A stretch of 64,000 nt of DNA. It comes from Symsagittifera roscoffensis. Taxonomy: Eukaryota > Xenacoelomorpha > Acoela > Convolutidae. The stretch lies in assembly GCF_963678635.1 (NCBI RefSeq), contig NC_087063.1, positions 59,094,759 to 59,158,758 of the forward strand. The letters are read 5' to 3'. Position numbers and translations under genes: made by a program. Positions 53,691-64,000 of this stretch are shown here, piece after piece (positions within the stretch are counted from its first letter, which is position 1; the number at the start of each line of letters is the position of its first letter). The notes under the pieces are model-generated. The model worked only from the letters and a program-made list of their open reading frames with translations, was not told where the DNA came from and did not search any database.

Positions 53691-54905
53691 GAATAAGACC
53701 TTAATAGCTTAGAATTAACCAAATATAGATTAGAAAATAGACAAAACCTTTTCAAAGTGTTAAACGACAATAACTTAATTGAAATGTCTCTACGACTCAA
53801 TAGATCAGAGCCGCTATTCCGCACAATACGAGAACTACCCGGTATTGGAAGAAGACCTCGGACAAGAGGCGAGGTACGACTGCGTAGAAACTTACCATTT
53901 AGTTTCATGGTTGTACGGCAAAAGCCAACACAAACTTTTATATTTAGAATCTTATTAGCAATGAATTTAGATTTTCATTTGCAAACATAAACTTTTTGAA
54001 GTAAACCTTCAATAATTATTTCAGGCGCTAAGCAAAATTACTAATGTACAATAGCGATTGATAAAAAGATCTCAGATCGTTCTCTCAACTTCTGCAGTAT
54101 TATATAAAACATATTTGAAAAATATTTATTGAAAACGAAAATAAAAATTAGTAGCATGACAATAAATTGTTAGTAATCATATATCATCCTTTTGTTCCAG
54201 CTTCATCACCTAAAAATAACAGCAATTTTAAGCCAACTAACATCATTAAAAACTAAAACCTTTTATCAAAAAAATTTAAACCATTTTGAACTTAATTTTA
54301 CTTAATTTTAAACTAGATCATCAAGGCTTCCCTTGGATCTAAATAAATTTTCATCTCATTAATTTTAAATTCTGACCATCGAGGCTTATCCTTGGATCAA
54401 AAAGAACAATTTTGTTCTCCCCCACCCACTTATCAAGTGTCTAACGACCTCAAACGTCGATTCACTACCCAAACGTTTCAGAAGACCCAGGACTAATGGA
54501 AATTTTTAATAACACTAACCATTCAAATTAGGCTAAACAGTGAAGAACTTCGGTTATTCATCCTTCACTTGAACCCTCCTCTTACCAGACCCAGGATAGA
54601 TCTTAGAATTAGTAAGTTTAAAATAGTATCTAACAAACTACTTGCGTTCTAGTTGTACCTGAACCTTATGGATCGATTTACTATTCTCCAACCCTTGAAC
54701 ACAATCACTACCCCTAAGTAAGATTGAGTAAGTTAACACCTTAACTTAGACTAGCCACGAGGAAGTAAAAAATCATTCTCCGGAATCGATTTATTTTTCT
54801 CTCCAACCCTGAACCCAGGTTAAGCTAACCAAAAAATCGTAAGGACTAACAGTCTAGGAAAATAAAAATCACTAATAACTTCTTGCATCCCTCATCCCAA
54901 ACCTT
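53691..54905. other. Retroelement leader-like region, no clear gene
   Basis: C/A-rich plus-strand sequence between LTR-like block B and the first gag frame. A 77-codon frame at 53,757-53,990 has an Arg-rich stretch (GRRPRTRGEVRLRRN), but no family is recognised. TTGGATC(T/A)AAA(T/A)A phrases recur near 54,330 and 54,394. Confidence 0.4.
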
Positions 54906-57900
54906 ATGTCATTCAAAAATTTAGGAAATAAACAAACAATCGCTTTACGCAATTGTGAAATAGACAATCAAAAATACGATCTTGTCATAACCCCACATAC
55001 ACAAACAGTTGGATATATTCGAACAAAACGACAAACAATGAAAAGAAAAATTATAAGCAAACAAAGACAAATAACCCGAAAAAGATTTTCGAAAAATAGA
55101 AACGCATTTCCGAATCAGAAGCCAGTAGTTTAGACGAACTATACAAATTAAAAGAATCAATAAATAAAAATTGCCCCATCCATGATCAAATATATTTTTC
55201 CGATTCAGAAACAACTTCAAAATCATCAAAAAGAGGAAAAAGAAGAATAAAAAAGCAATATCAACACAAACCAGAACACCGATATAATTGGAATCAACCA
55301 TTTAGACATATTGATAATTATATATTAACAGTCATCAAATGAAAAAATGAGCCACACTCAAAGTGACGAAAGTCCAGATGAAGAAGCATTTTTTCCCTTT
55401 CTTATAGATTCACTCAATGATAGAGGACAAACACGATTTTGTAAAAACTTACTCGTAAATTTGTTTGAACCAGGAATCAGTCCATGCAAAGCAGAATTCC
55501 TGGATGTGAAAATCAAAAGACAAATTATAGAACATTATTTGAAAGACATGTAACCTAAAACAACAATACGGAATCTACACCATAGAATTCAGCACACCAC
55601 GAACAGCTCATGGTAAATATGTAATCCAAACAGACGATACTGATTTAGAATTTTCAAAAGTATTCATAGAATATATCAAAAGCATACAATATCATAATTC
55701 ACAAAGAGCAAACTCCATATTCACTAACGAAGTTTTTGCAATAATATATAGTTATATATCTATATTAGAAAAAACAGAAGTTCAAAGCACGTCACCAACC
55801 CAAACATCCAAACATACAAAAGTAAGAAACCAAATCACAGTGTTTTCAACATTTTTACATATAATTCGCGAAAATTTTACCAATAATGATGTCTCACAAA
55901 ACACTAAATATGATTTAAAAAAAAAATTAGCATGGTTTATGATAGATTATTTTACCAACAACCTAGATTTAATTGCACAAGCAAGAAAAAATTTTAGACC
56001 TCAAAGTACCAATGACGACACTGTCATTGAAGAACAATTAGATTACCTTTGGGACCCTGAATGGTCTCATCCAGCATTTATAAATATTCCACAAGATATC
56101 TCGAGTCAAGCAATAAGTACAATATCTTTTCACAGAGATTATGTAAAAGTAATACCATTAACGATTGACGCAACACCATTAAATTATAATACATTTTTAC
56201 CTGATACACGAAATAACAGCTTAAATTCAACACTCATACATAATGAACATCTCAATGGAATCAGAAATCTTACACAGCAAGACATTCAAACACCATCACA
56301 CTTCATAAATGAAGAAATCGTCCAAACAACAGTAAAAACTACACAACAAAGTATTTCACCAATACACCCAAGTCTGACAACACCAAAAAATACAAACATA
56401 TCACTAACACAGGTAACCCTACAATCGACCGTTAAACCTTCGGTTGCTCCAAAATATTCACATATGGACTATCAAACATATAGACCAATGACAAAACCGT
56501 CGAAAACACGGAAAACGTTCACAAGAAACCCTTTCGCAGAACACAATTATAATTATGTATACCAATCAAAAACAAATCAAACCCCCCCCCCCCGAAAAAA
56601 TACACAAAATTTAAATCACGTATGTTCTCATTATTGGAATCTCCCAAATACATCGGTAAATTTAGTAAATTTTCCAGATAATCCACACCCTCCACAGGAT
56701 TATAATGAAAATTAACCATTTTTTCAAAAAATATATAAACAACATATACCATATAACACAAACTATTTATCATCTAATGATGAAAATTATCATCAACCAG
56801 ATGTTTTTGCACATTATAGTAAAGAATATCGCACACAGAGACCGCGACATTCTCAACCATCTCAAAGTATGAAAATTTACCCACAAAACCCAACAGATAC
56901 ACAAAATCCACAACAAATGCAAATACAAAACCCATTTAACGCACAATTTTTTCAACCTGTACAACCACAAAACCCAATGTCAATGCATTCTTACCAACCA
57001 ACCCAAATGCAAAATGAAATACCGCTTCCATATTATCTTCAGCAACATGAAAACACAAAAAATCAACTTTCAAGTTTCTCACAAATGCCAAATGCCGCAG
57101 AATTACTACAGATGATTATGAATCCATTCCCTAATGGGTGGATCGTTAATAACATCGAATAAACCATTAATGGAATTCACAGGAACAGACCCTGAATATT
57201 CTGTAGAAGATTATTCAAATGCAGTAACAGCAAATTTAATTTTAAATATAGGACCCGAACCAATTAATACAACACGCCATCAAAATTGGATAAAAAGACG
57301 CACAAGCGTTAATACAAACAACACTAGATGGCGCAGCTCAAAAATGGTTTTCAGTATTACCCATAGAAATAAAATCAGATTGGAAAAGATTTACACAAGA
57401 ATTTTCAAAAATGTTTGATTCTGAAAGAAACAAACAACATCAAAGAGTTTTACGCAATTCAACGAAATACGCAGATTACCTTAATAGCAAACTTTAATAG
57501 CAAAGAAACTTTAATAGCAAACCATCTTTCAAAAATGGTGTAATTACTGCCGACGATACGGACACAGTATTGCTGAATGTAGACAAAAACAACAAGACAA
57601 TCAGAATAAACCTCATAAGCACAAAGAACCAAATAAGTCATTCTATCAATATATGAAAAAAGATCCAAACCTACCAAAAATATATTATGTAATAAAAGTT
57701 CAGGAAAACCACTCCCAAGTAAGTCAAATTACTCAAGAAATCAATCACAATATAACTCCAGTTATAGAGGTAGATCGCCCGAACGAAGAAATTCACGAAA
57801 TTTCTCACAAAATAGATATAGCCGATCGAATAGCCAAAATAACCAAAACAATTATTCCCGATCGAATTCAAACACAACAGAATTTGTTTCTGCATCCAAT

Positions 57901-58734
57901 TCCCATTCAAACCCAAGGAATAGACGCTATTCCAATAATAGATCAAGAAACTCATCATACAACAGAAATAGAAACTATTCACACAGTAGAAATAGAAGTT
58001 ATTCTAACAATCGAAATGAGAACTATCCAAACAACAGATCAAGGAATAGTTCATATAATAGATCGAAATATCACAAATCAAATGATAACTATCAAAACAG
58101 ATCCCGAAATAATTCACAAAATTGTAACTCAAGTTACAATAACAGATACAGAAATTATTCCCAGTCACCACATAGGAATAATAACCGTTACCCCGATTCC
58201 AAACATCGATACAGAAAAAACACACCAAAACATCAAAGACACATCAATCAAGTGCAAACAAATGAAGAAACAACTTCAGACCATCCAGGTATTGATGACA
58301 CAGAAAGTAATGAACTACAATTAAATCACATTAATTGTGAATCATCGGATACTGAAAAAGACACAGATAATACCATCTCTGTAAATATGATAACAGTCGA
58401 AAACGACTATGAACCTATACTATACGAACAACCTTTTACTTCACATAAATATGAAAATCAACTGGAACTTCTTCATAGTTACTACATTGGACCCATTAAT
58501 AATAATACACAAACTACACAAGAAGTAAACGAAATTAACACGGTAATTAAAACTGATAAAAAAGATGAAACACAATGCTCAAACACAAAACATTTTCATC
58601 AAAATATACAAAAAGAACAACCAAGAGAAAAAAATTGGACAATTCCATTTCTCTTAGAGAGTCCAAAAAACAAAGAATTTCAACCACCAGATCTTGAAAT
58701 TGATTTTTTAATTGACTCAATCAAATACAATTAA
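54906..58734 (+). pseudogene. gag region: capsid, CCHC knuckle, Ser/Arg/Asn-rich tail
   Basis: Coding character runs through several frames with shifts near 55,125, 55,553 and 57,290 and an in-frame TAA at 56,713-56,715. A long Asn/Gln/Pro-rich N-terminal part (to ~57,160) is followed by a capsid-type stretch (~57,170-57,430) with the 'AxxW' pattern of Retrotrans_gag, a zinc knuckle C-X2-C-X4-H-X4-C at 57,539-57,580, and a tail (about 57,660-58,260) very rich in Ser, Arg, Asn and Tyr. That tail is in the frame continuing into the Asp/Glu-rich end at 58,734; the alternative open frame over it is an artefact of the low complexity. C12 at 56,582-56,593 is a likely indel site. Confidence 0.65.
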
Positions 58735-59437
58735 TATTCCCACATGGAAAGAACTTAAAACATTGCATCCAAATTTAACACCTCTCGAAACCTCTTGTAA
58801 ATTAGCAACAGCACAAGTATCAACATTAGTAAATTATGGAAAAATCCAATTATTCCTTGTTCCCACAAGAACAATGGAACAAATCAAGATTTTGAACAAG
58901 CCATTTAAACAAATATTTCATATTACTGATATTAAGCACAGTATGATTGGCATACCATTCATAACTAAATATATACCATTAATCAATATCTTAAATAGTA
59001 AGGTCTATATCAAAGATAAATATACAAAAACAAAAAATACAGCCTTAACATTTTTCCAAAGATTAAACAAACAACCACCATTTGTCTCAAAATTTTATCC
59101 TATTTATAATCAAGAACGGAAACACCTGAAACCACTATCAGGAAATATATATAATTTCTCAATAAAACAAGTTCATCAATACAACAATAGTCGAAATGAA
59201 CAACAACTTTTCATGTCAGATTTCGAATTTAAATCTATTCACAAATTTTTCAAAATTACAATCTCATCCATAAAATACTTAAAAAAGACGAATTCTCATA
59301 GGACTTTTAGGATATTGTGAAACAAATGCTACAATTTCACCTATAAATGAAGTAGCCTACCGAGTTAATAATATACTCAAATTATTAGATATTTGCCAAT
59401 CAACAATTCTTGACGAAGAATTATCCAAAAATTAAAT
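58712..59437 (+). pseudogene. Protease-like region of the Ty3/gypsy element
   Basis: Lies between gag and RT. HSMIGIPFITKY (~58,940-58,975) resembles the C-terminal ILG-type segment of retropepsins ('xxIIGxPF'), which is the reason for the call. I do not see a DTG/DSG active-site triplet, so function or even identity is doubtful. A frameshift lies near 59,290-59,320, after which coding resumes to about 59,430. Confidence 0.4.
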
Positions 59438-59542
59438 AATAAATAATGAAAACAGAAACACAGGTTATTTCACAAAAACACCATATTTTACACCGACATT
59501 CAATATAACAAATTACACAAAAGAACAACAAAAATTTTAACA

Positions 59543-60310
59543 ATGTTTAATTTTCAACACCCACAAAACACACAAGATGAATTTGATAAATTAGCAAAAC
59601 AACTGTTAAAATATTCAAGAGTCTACGCAACATCAAAATTTGACGTTGGAAAAATTATTTCATCACTACACCTCCAATTAAAACCTGATGCAGTTTTCAA
59701 AAAACAAAGAGCAAGTAAAGTACCGATTCACTTACACGACAAGGTAAATAGATTACTTGATATTTTAGAGCAATACTAAATTATCTCACCAGTAAATAAA
59801 GAAGAACAACCAAAAGGTAACACTTTCATTAACCCTGTTATCATCCTAGCAAAAGGTGAATCACTAAAAATAGTTTTAGATGCTAGATATCTCAATTCAC
59901 TAGTTGACGAAACAAAATGCAATTGGCCTATTGAACCAATACAAGTTATCTTAACAAGATAAATGTTAAATACTTCACAACCGCAGATATGAATAGTGCT
60001 TATAATCAAATGCCACTAGATGAACAATCCCGACGTTTAACACAATTTGTTATTGGAAATCAACAATATGAATTTAATTGCTTATTCTATGGAATTTCCA
60101 TAGGACCAGCAGCTTTTTCAACTTTCATGAGTAAAATTTTTAGACCATTAGTACTCAATAAAAACGCAATCACCTATTTAGATGATTTTTATGCAATCAC
60201 AAACTAAAGAAGAAATGTTCACAGATTTAGAACAATATCATAAAATACTTCAGAACAAAAATCTGAAAGCAGCCCTTGATAAATCACATTTCTTTTTCTT
60301 CAACCATTCT
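59543..60310 (+). pseudogene. Reverse transcriptase remnant
   Basis: N-terminal fingers (KKQRASKVPIHL near 59,700; ILAKGESLKIVLDARYLNS near 59,850), palm motif (TADMNSAYNQMPL near 59,980), GISIGPAAFSTFMSKI near 60,095 and the catalytic YLDD at 60,175-60,186 are all visible. The sequence breaks in an in-frame TAA (near 59,777), a shift near 59,960 and another just after YLDD. The thumb and connection are missing: RNase H starts only about 44 codons after YLDD. Confidence 0.8.
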
Positions 60311-60720
60311 ATGCAATGTGCGATGCTTCAAGTTTTGGCATCGGCGCAGCATTGCTACAATCACATAGTTGAGCAAATAAAATGAATCTTATATCAGCAA
60401 ATTCACGATTATTCACACAAGCAGAGCTACGACTCTCAACTCTAATGAGAGAATGTACAGCTATAAGTTATACACTTACAGAATACGAATTTGTGATACT
60501 TGGATCAAAACACCCAACAGTTCTATTTACAGATCACAAACCAATTATATTTCTCTTCACACAAAAATCAAATCCTAATCATAGAGTTTATAGATTTCAA
60601 TTAATTCTAAAGAAATTCCCAAACTTACATTACAAATTCCCAAACTTACATGAAAAAACCTTGCATTACCAGATACATTAGGACGAAATACGCCACCTGA
60701 ATTATTTACACGAAAAACTA
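60304..60720 (+). pseudogene. RNase H remnant
   Basis: First catalytic Asp in CDAS (60,319-60,330), then FGIGAALLQS, RECTAISYTLTEYEF (~60,450-60,495), and the FTDHKPI motif (~60,528-60,548). There is an in-frame TGA near 60,373 and a frameshift in an A6 run near 60,653. Typical Ty3/gypsy RNase H order. Confidence 0.75.
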
Positions 60721-61330
60721 CAGTTGAAATACCACAAAATATTAAATTCTATCTCGCAAAAGATGAAACATCACCCAGCTAGAATGCAAAAACGCAGTAA
60801 AAACTGACTTGATCAATCACAAATAAATAATCTACAACATTTTCCCCACTACTTAGATTGCCAAAATAATCACTACGAAGATGATTTATTAGGCACATCT
60901 ACTTTTAAACCAATTCCATACTCACAATGGATAAGAAATAATACTCAACAAAAGAAAATAAAATCACAATCGCATAAAAAGACCTTTTTTCATTAATTGA
61001 AAAGGAAAACTTGACCGATAAAATAAATTTATCAGGACCACAAACAAACGATTGAAACACACAATAAATCAAGTTTTTGACCTCCATGACCCACTTGACA
61101 CAATTCAAAACTAGAAACTGACAAAATTTTTCCCCCCAACAGATAAAATTACACTTGAACTTTCAAAACAATATCAGAATCTCGACCCAGTAATTAGACA
61201 ACTAAAGTCATGGCACAAACACAAAACTAAGCCCGTAAAACTTATACCACAAGCTGAAACAAAACACTCCTCCGATATTTCCGAAAAATTAATAACACAA
61301 CATTTAATGAAAACACAGATCTTTTAGAAT
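60721..61330 (+). pseudogene. RNase H-integrase linker, broken
   Basis: Several short protein-like stretches in different frames between RNase H and integrase, with TGA, TAA and frameshifts. No domain recognised. Confidence 0.4.
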
Positions 61331-62160
61331 ATCAATTAAATGATTCTAAAAATCCCTGTCTTCCTTTAAGTATGATCCTAATAGCTTTTAACATCTCCCA
61401 TACACAAAATACAAAGGGACACTCAGGATCAGAAAAAACATACTCAATTTTTTCACAAAATTTTTATTTCCCAAATGCACCAATTTGGATAAAAGTATTA
61501 TGCAATGATTGTATAATATGTCAATTGAACAAACCTTATCCAAATCAAAAACAAATAGCACAGAAACAAGAATTTAAAGGACAAAGTCTATATTTCAACC
61601 ATCGCATTTCATTCGACACAAAAGGACCAATTTCACCATCCTCTGAAGGAAACTCCTACATTATGGTGATTGTTAATGCATTCACAGATTATGTAGCACT
61701 CAACCCAGTACTACATTGTAATGCTTATTATGCTTACACAACACTTTATGAACATTGGATAACCAAATTCGGATTACCCGAAATCCTAGTTACAGACAAC
61801 GGTACAGAATTTATAAAAAATGAAATCATAACACTATGCCACTTATATAACATCAAACATAAACCACGTACATCTCATGCACCTTGAACAAGCGGTTTAG
61901 TCGAAGGTATGAACCGTTCACTACAAGAATATCTCAGATGTATCATTAATGGAAATGATACACGTTACACAGAATGGTCAGCAGATGTAAAACTATTTCC
62001 CTTATCATATAATTCCCAAATTACGACAACTTTAGGAATGTCACCATATGAAATGATTTTTAATCAAAAGCCACGAGAACCAATTATGTTTACAGCAAAT
62101 GCCCATAAAATGCACAAGGTTATTGCCAACCAAATAAAGATTCAATTTGTTATAACCTAA
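61331..62160 (+). pseudogene. Integrase core remnant
   Basis: Zinc-binding HX6H..CX2C region (SHTQNTKGHSG near 61,395-61,430; LCNDC near 61,500), then the DDE core: Asp in SFDTKGP (~61,610), Asp in VTDNGTEF (~61,790) and Glu in GLVEGMNRS (~61,900). A TGA at 61,885-61,887 sits where integrases of this type have Trp (HAP-W-T). It then continues to ~62,160, where the frame is lost. Confidence 0.8.
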
Positions 62161-62932
62161 CTTTACACACACATGATGAAGATCATCTTCATCACCCACA
62201 AATTCTTAAATTAGCCTCCGGCACACATACCGAATGGATATTAAATAGAGATAAAAAACACAATGAAAAATACCAAATAGGAACAAAGAAATTGTTACAA
62301 AGGCAAAACATTAACGACCAAATTAATTCACGCTTTACGCCAGCCACAGATTTAAAAATAGGAACATTTGTCTTATTACCTAATTTGAATACGCAAAAAG
62401 GAATCTCTAAAAAATTACAACCTCTTCGAAAAGGACCATACTAAATAATTGCCCAACCCACTGACGTAACGTATAAACTCACAGATTCAACTAAAAAAGA
62501 AATTATTCAACATCGTAACAATCTATTACCCTACTACCCAAAAGAATACGCATTACGCGAATTAAATGAATTATATTCTTTTACAGGTTTAAAAATTATT
62601 CAAAATCATACTTATACAGAACAAGAAACAAATGTACAGGATATCATTCATCATGAAAAACAAAATCAAAAACAAACCACAACTCAAAACAATACAAAAA
62701 CGCCAGACCCAACAAACCTCAAAAAAAGAGAAAAAACAGGAAAATGATAGAAAAAATTTTACCACAAGAACAAGTAGAAAAATCAGAACACAGAGAATCA
62801 TCACGATTTAGAAATCAACCACGTAAAAATTACAAAATTTTATCCCACAATCTAAAATATTCAAGAAAGTTGAATTTCAAAAACAACTTTGATTTTGAAA
62901 TTAGTAATTTTTACACCCGTAAATCATTTTGA
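62161..62932 (+). pseudogene. Integrase C-terminal region with GPY module
   Basis: Coding continues in a changed frame; LRKGPY at about 62,427-62,441 is the GPY/F module of Ty3/gypsy integrases, directly followed by an in-frame TAA (62,442-62,444). The tail is Lys/Gln/Glu-rich and ends near 62,932. Confidence 0.65.
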
Positions 62933-63480
62933 ACTTTCATATTTTCAAGATAACATGCTGAAGCATACGCAACAATTCTAGTTCAGATTCAGCCAATAGG
63001 ATTCACTCAGATCCGTCACCTTCTATATCTTCAACACAAACCTATTAGCCGATAGATATTAAACTCCAGGCATATCTATAACTATAAATTTCCAACCTCC
63101 AGGACAAAAATAAGCAACTCGCTAAAACTTGTTAACCAAAATAAATACCACTATAATATTACAACCCTCCCCTATCTAATAACGCAAAGATCAACAATAT
63201 TTTCCCAATTCAGACCTCAAAAACCCTCCAACCAAAAATAGCAAATTAGTCTAAAGAAAAAAAGGTTCATAATCATTTGGCCTAAAGTACAAATATTTCA
63301 AAAATACCCCAGATCACCCAAAAAATAAAAATTAAGCAAAGCTGACCTCCCAAACCCAACGCCCCCAACAATTTTTCACAAAACTCAACCCACTTGTAAA
63401 AAAAAACAATAAATAATCCGACCACACTTGAATCTCGCCCCAAACAACAAAAAATATTCGACGAACGAATCATTTCTTAA
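62933..63480. other. A/C-rich spacer downstream of pol
   Basis: No frame of note on the plus strand and no LTR recognised. Confidence 0.45.
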
Positions 63481-63875
63481 ATGCTTTTCTCTCAAACAGT
63501 CGATATCTTAAAAAATACATTCTTAAATTTTTTCATAAAATTTTTCATTCTATATAAACTTTTGCTCATATTTTTTATCGATACTTTTGAAGCTTTGATA
63601 ATCCTTTTTATAATTTTTTGCAATATTTTTTTAAAATTTTCTACTCCCTATTTAAATTTTCTATTCCCTATATACCTCCAATTTCTCAAATCATTGACCA
63701 CATTCACAGGTACGATAATTCAAAATCTATTTTAATGATACGAACAATTTTTAGTAGAACAGATATTTTTTTACTATTTGTAATTTTCATCACATTTTTA
63801 TCATCCCTAATCATGACAATGTGCAAATGTGTAAAAAAGGCAATAGTCACATTCGCCTTAGCAACAACCTTTTAA
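63481..63875 (+). CDS. Hydrophobic ORFs downstream of pol, function unknown
   Basis: Two overlapping plus-strand frames (63,481-63,735 and 63,618-63,875) together give a very hydrophobic product. The second ends in a probable membrane segment (FLLFVIFITFLSSLIM) followed by a short Cys/Lys tail. This is the place and shape of the C-terminus of an envelope-like third gene, but T-rich DNA codes for hydrophobic residues by chance and no conserved motif is seen. Confidence 0.25.
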
Positions 63876-64000
63876 TTTTTTTTTCATCGAAGAATATTAC
63901 AATAAACATAAATCTTCCCACAAGAAAAAATCAATCGGACACATTTCCAAAATTGCTAACCAACAATCACAAAATCAGTCTTCACCGACATCATCCCAAG
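63876..64000. other. Window end, nothing recognised
   Basis: Short A/C-rich sequence to the window edge, with no repeat of an upstream LTR-like block. Confidence 0.4.

Larger units (their letters stand above)
53365..64000 (+). mobile_element. Decayed Ty3/gypsy LTR retrotransposon (right end outside window)
   Basis: Plus-strand order is gag, CCHC knuckle, possible protease, RT, RNase H, integrase with GPY module, then a hydrophobic region. RT-RNase H before integrase and the GPY module place it in Ty3/gypsy. Every domain is broken by frameshifts or in-frame stops and the RT-RNase H connection is deleted, so it cannot be autonomous. The 3' LTR was not found before 64,000. The left boundary is taken from the LTR-like block and is uncertain. 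Confidence 0.7.

Noticed and set aside
57653-58324. 223-codon Ile/Thr-rich open frame
   Set aside because: It lies over the Ser/Arg/Asn-rich frame that continues into the next gag part; its openness follows from the low-complexity codons.
47530-62160. A variant genetic code with UGA as Trp
   Set aside because: Three host genes (CNBP, GPN2, SASS6) end in TGA; TGG is used for Trp in the same element; another in-frame TGA (near 60,373) is not at a Trp position; TAA also interrupts frames. Mutation is the simpler reading.

Overview
The window is nuclear DNA from an animal whose lineage I cannot name. It is AT-rich and full of repeats. Six conserved housekeeping genes, all on the minus strand, stand in it like islands. 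From left to right they are RICTOR (TORC2 scaffold, 3' end cut off by the window edge), PSMD13 (proteasome lid), CNBP (eight-zinc-knuckle nucleic-acid-binding protein), GPN2 (GPN-loop GTPase), SASS6 (centriole cartwheel) and RAD21 (cohesin kleisin). They share no pathway and their spacing does not look like a tight operon. Gene structure is intron-poor: PSMD13, GPN2, SASS6 and RAD21 are each one uninterrupted exon, and RICTOR has one exon of about 3.4 kb. The introns that exist are GT-AG. RICTOR (four exons) and CNBP (three exons) could be joined in phase by reading splice sites.

Layout: 1-1.85 kb holds a tandem repeat in the last visible RICTOR intron. RICTOR runs from 1.85 to 8.75 kb. From 8.8 to 14 kb there are dispersed repeats and two terminal-inverted-repeat elements. 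From 14.07 to 20.15 kb lies a satellite made of ~80-bp monomers, arranged in three ~2.03-kb higher-order units that each carry an inverted block. From 20.15 to 25 kb there are repeats with tRNA-like (SINE-like) pieces. PSMD13 is at 25.1-26.3 kb. From 26.4 to 29.5 kb there are two more arrays of the same monomer; each ends in the same ~350-bp 'cap' that also closes the large array. From 29.5 to 32.6 kb there is little. CNBP and GPN2 occupy 32.7-36.9 kb, repeats fill 37-39.7 kb, and SASS6 and RAD21 occupy 39.8-44.5 kb. From 44.9 kb on the DNA is retroelement-rich. It has a foldback MITE, a 200-N scaffold gap (47,226-47,425), a broken gag-like gene, two divergent LTR-like blocks and, from 54.9 kb, a decayed Ty3/gypsy element (gag with CCHC knuckle, possible protease, RT, RNase H, integrase with GPY module). 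That element has many frameshifts, in-frame stops and an internal RT-RNase H deletion.

The most interesting signals are four. (1) Intron-like 3' splice acceptors (T-rich tract plus AG) sit 0-8 nt upstream of the start codons of RICTOR, PSMD13, SASS6, RAD21 and, more weakly, GPN2, which would fit spliced-leader trans-splicing. (2) The ~80-bp monomer arrays share a cap sequence. (3) The large satellite has higher-order structure with a palindrome partly deleted in two of three units. (4) Several non-autonomous elements have clear inverted ends. Family assignments come from recognising conserved residues by eye; no database search was run.
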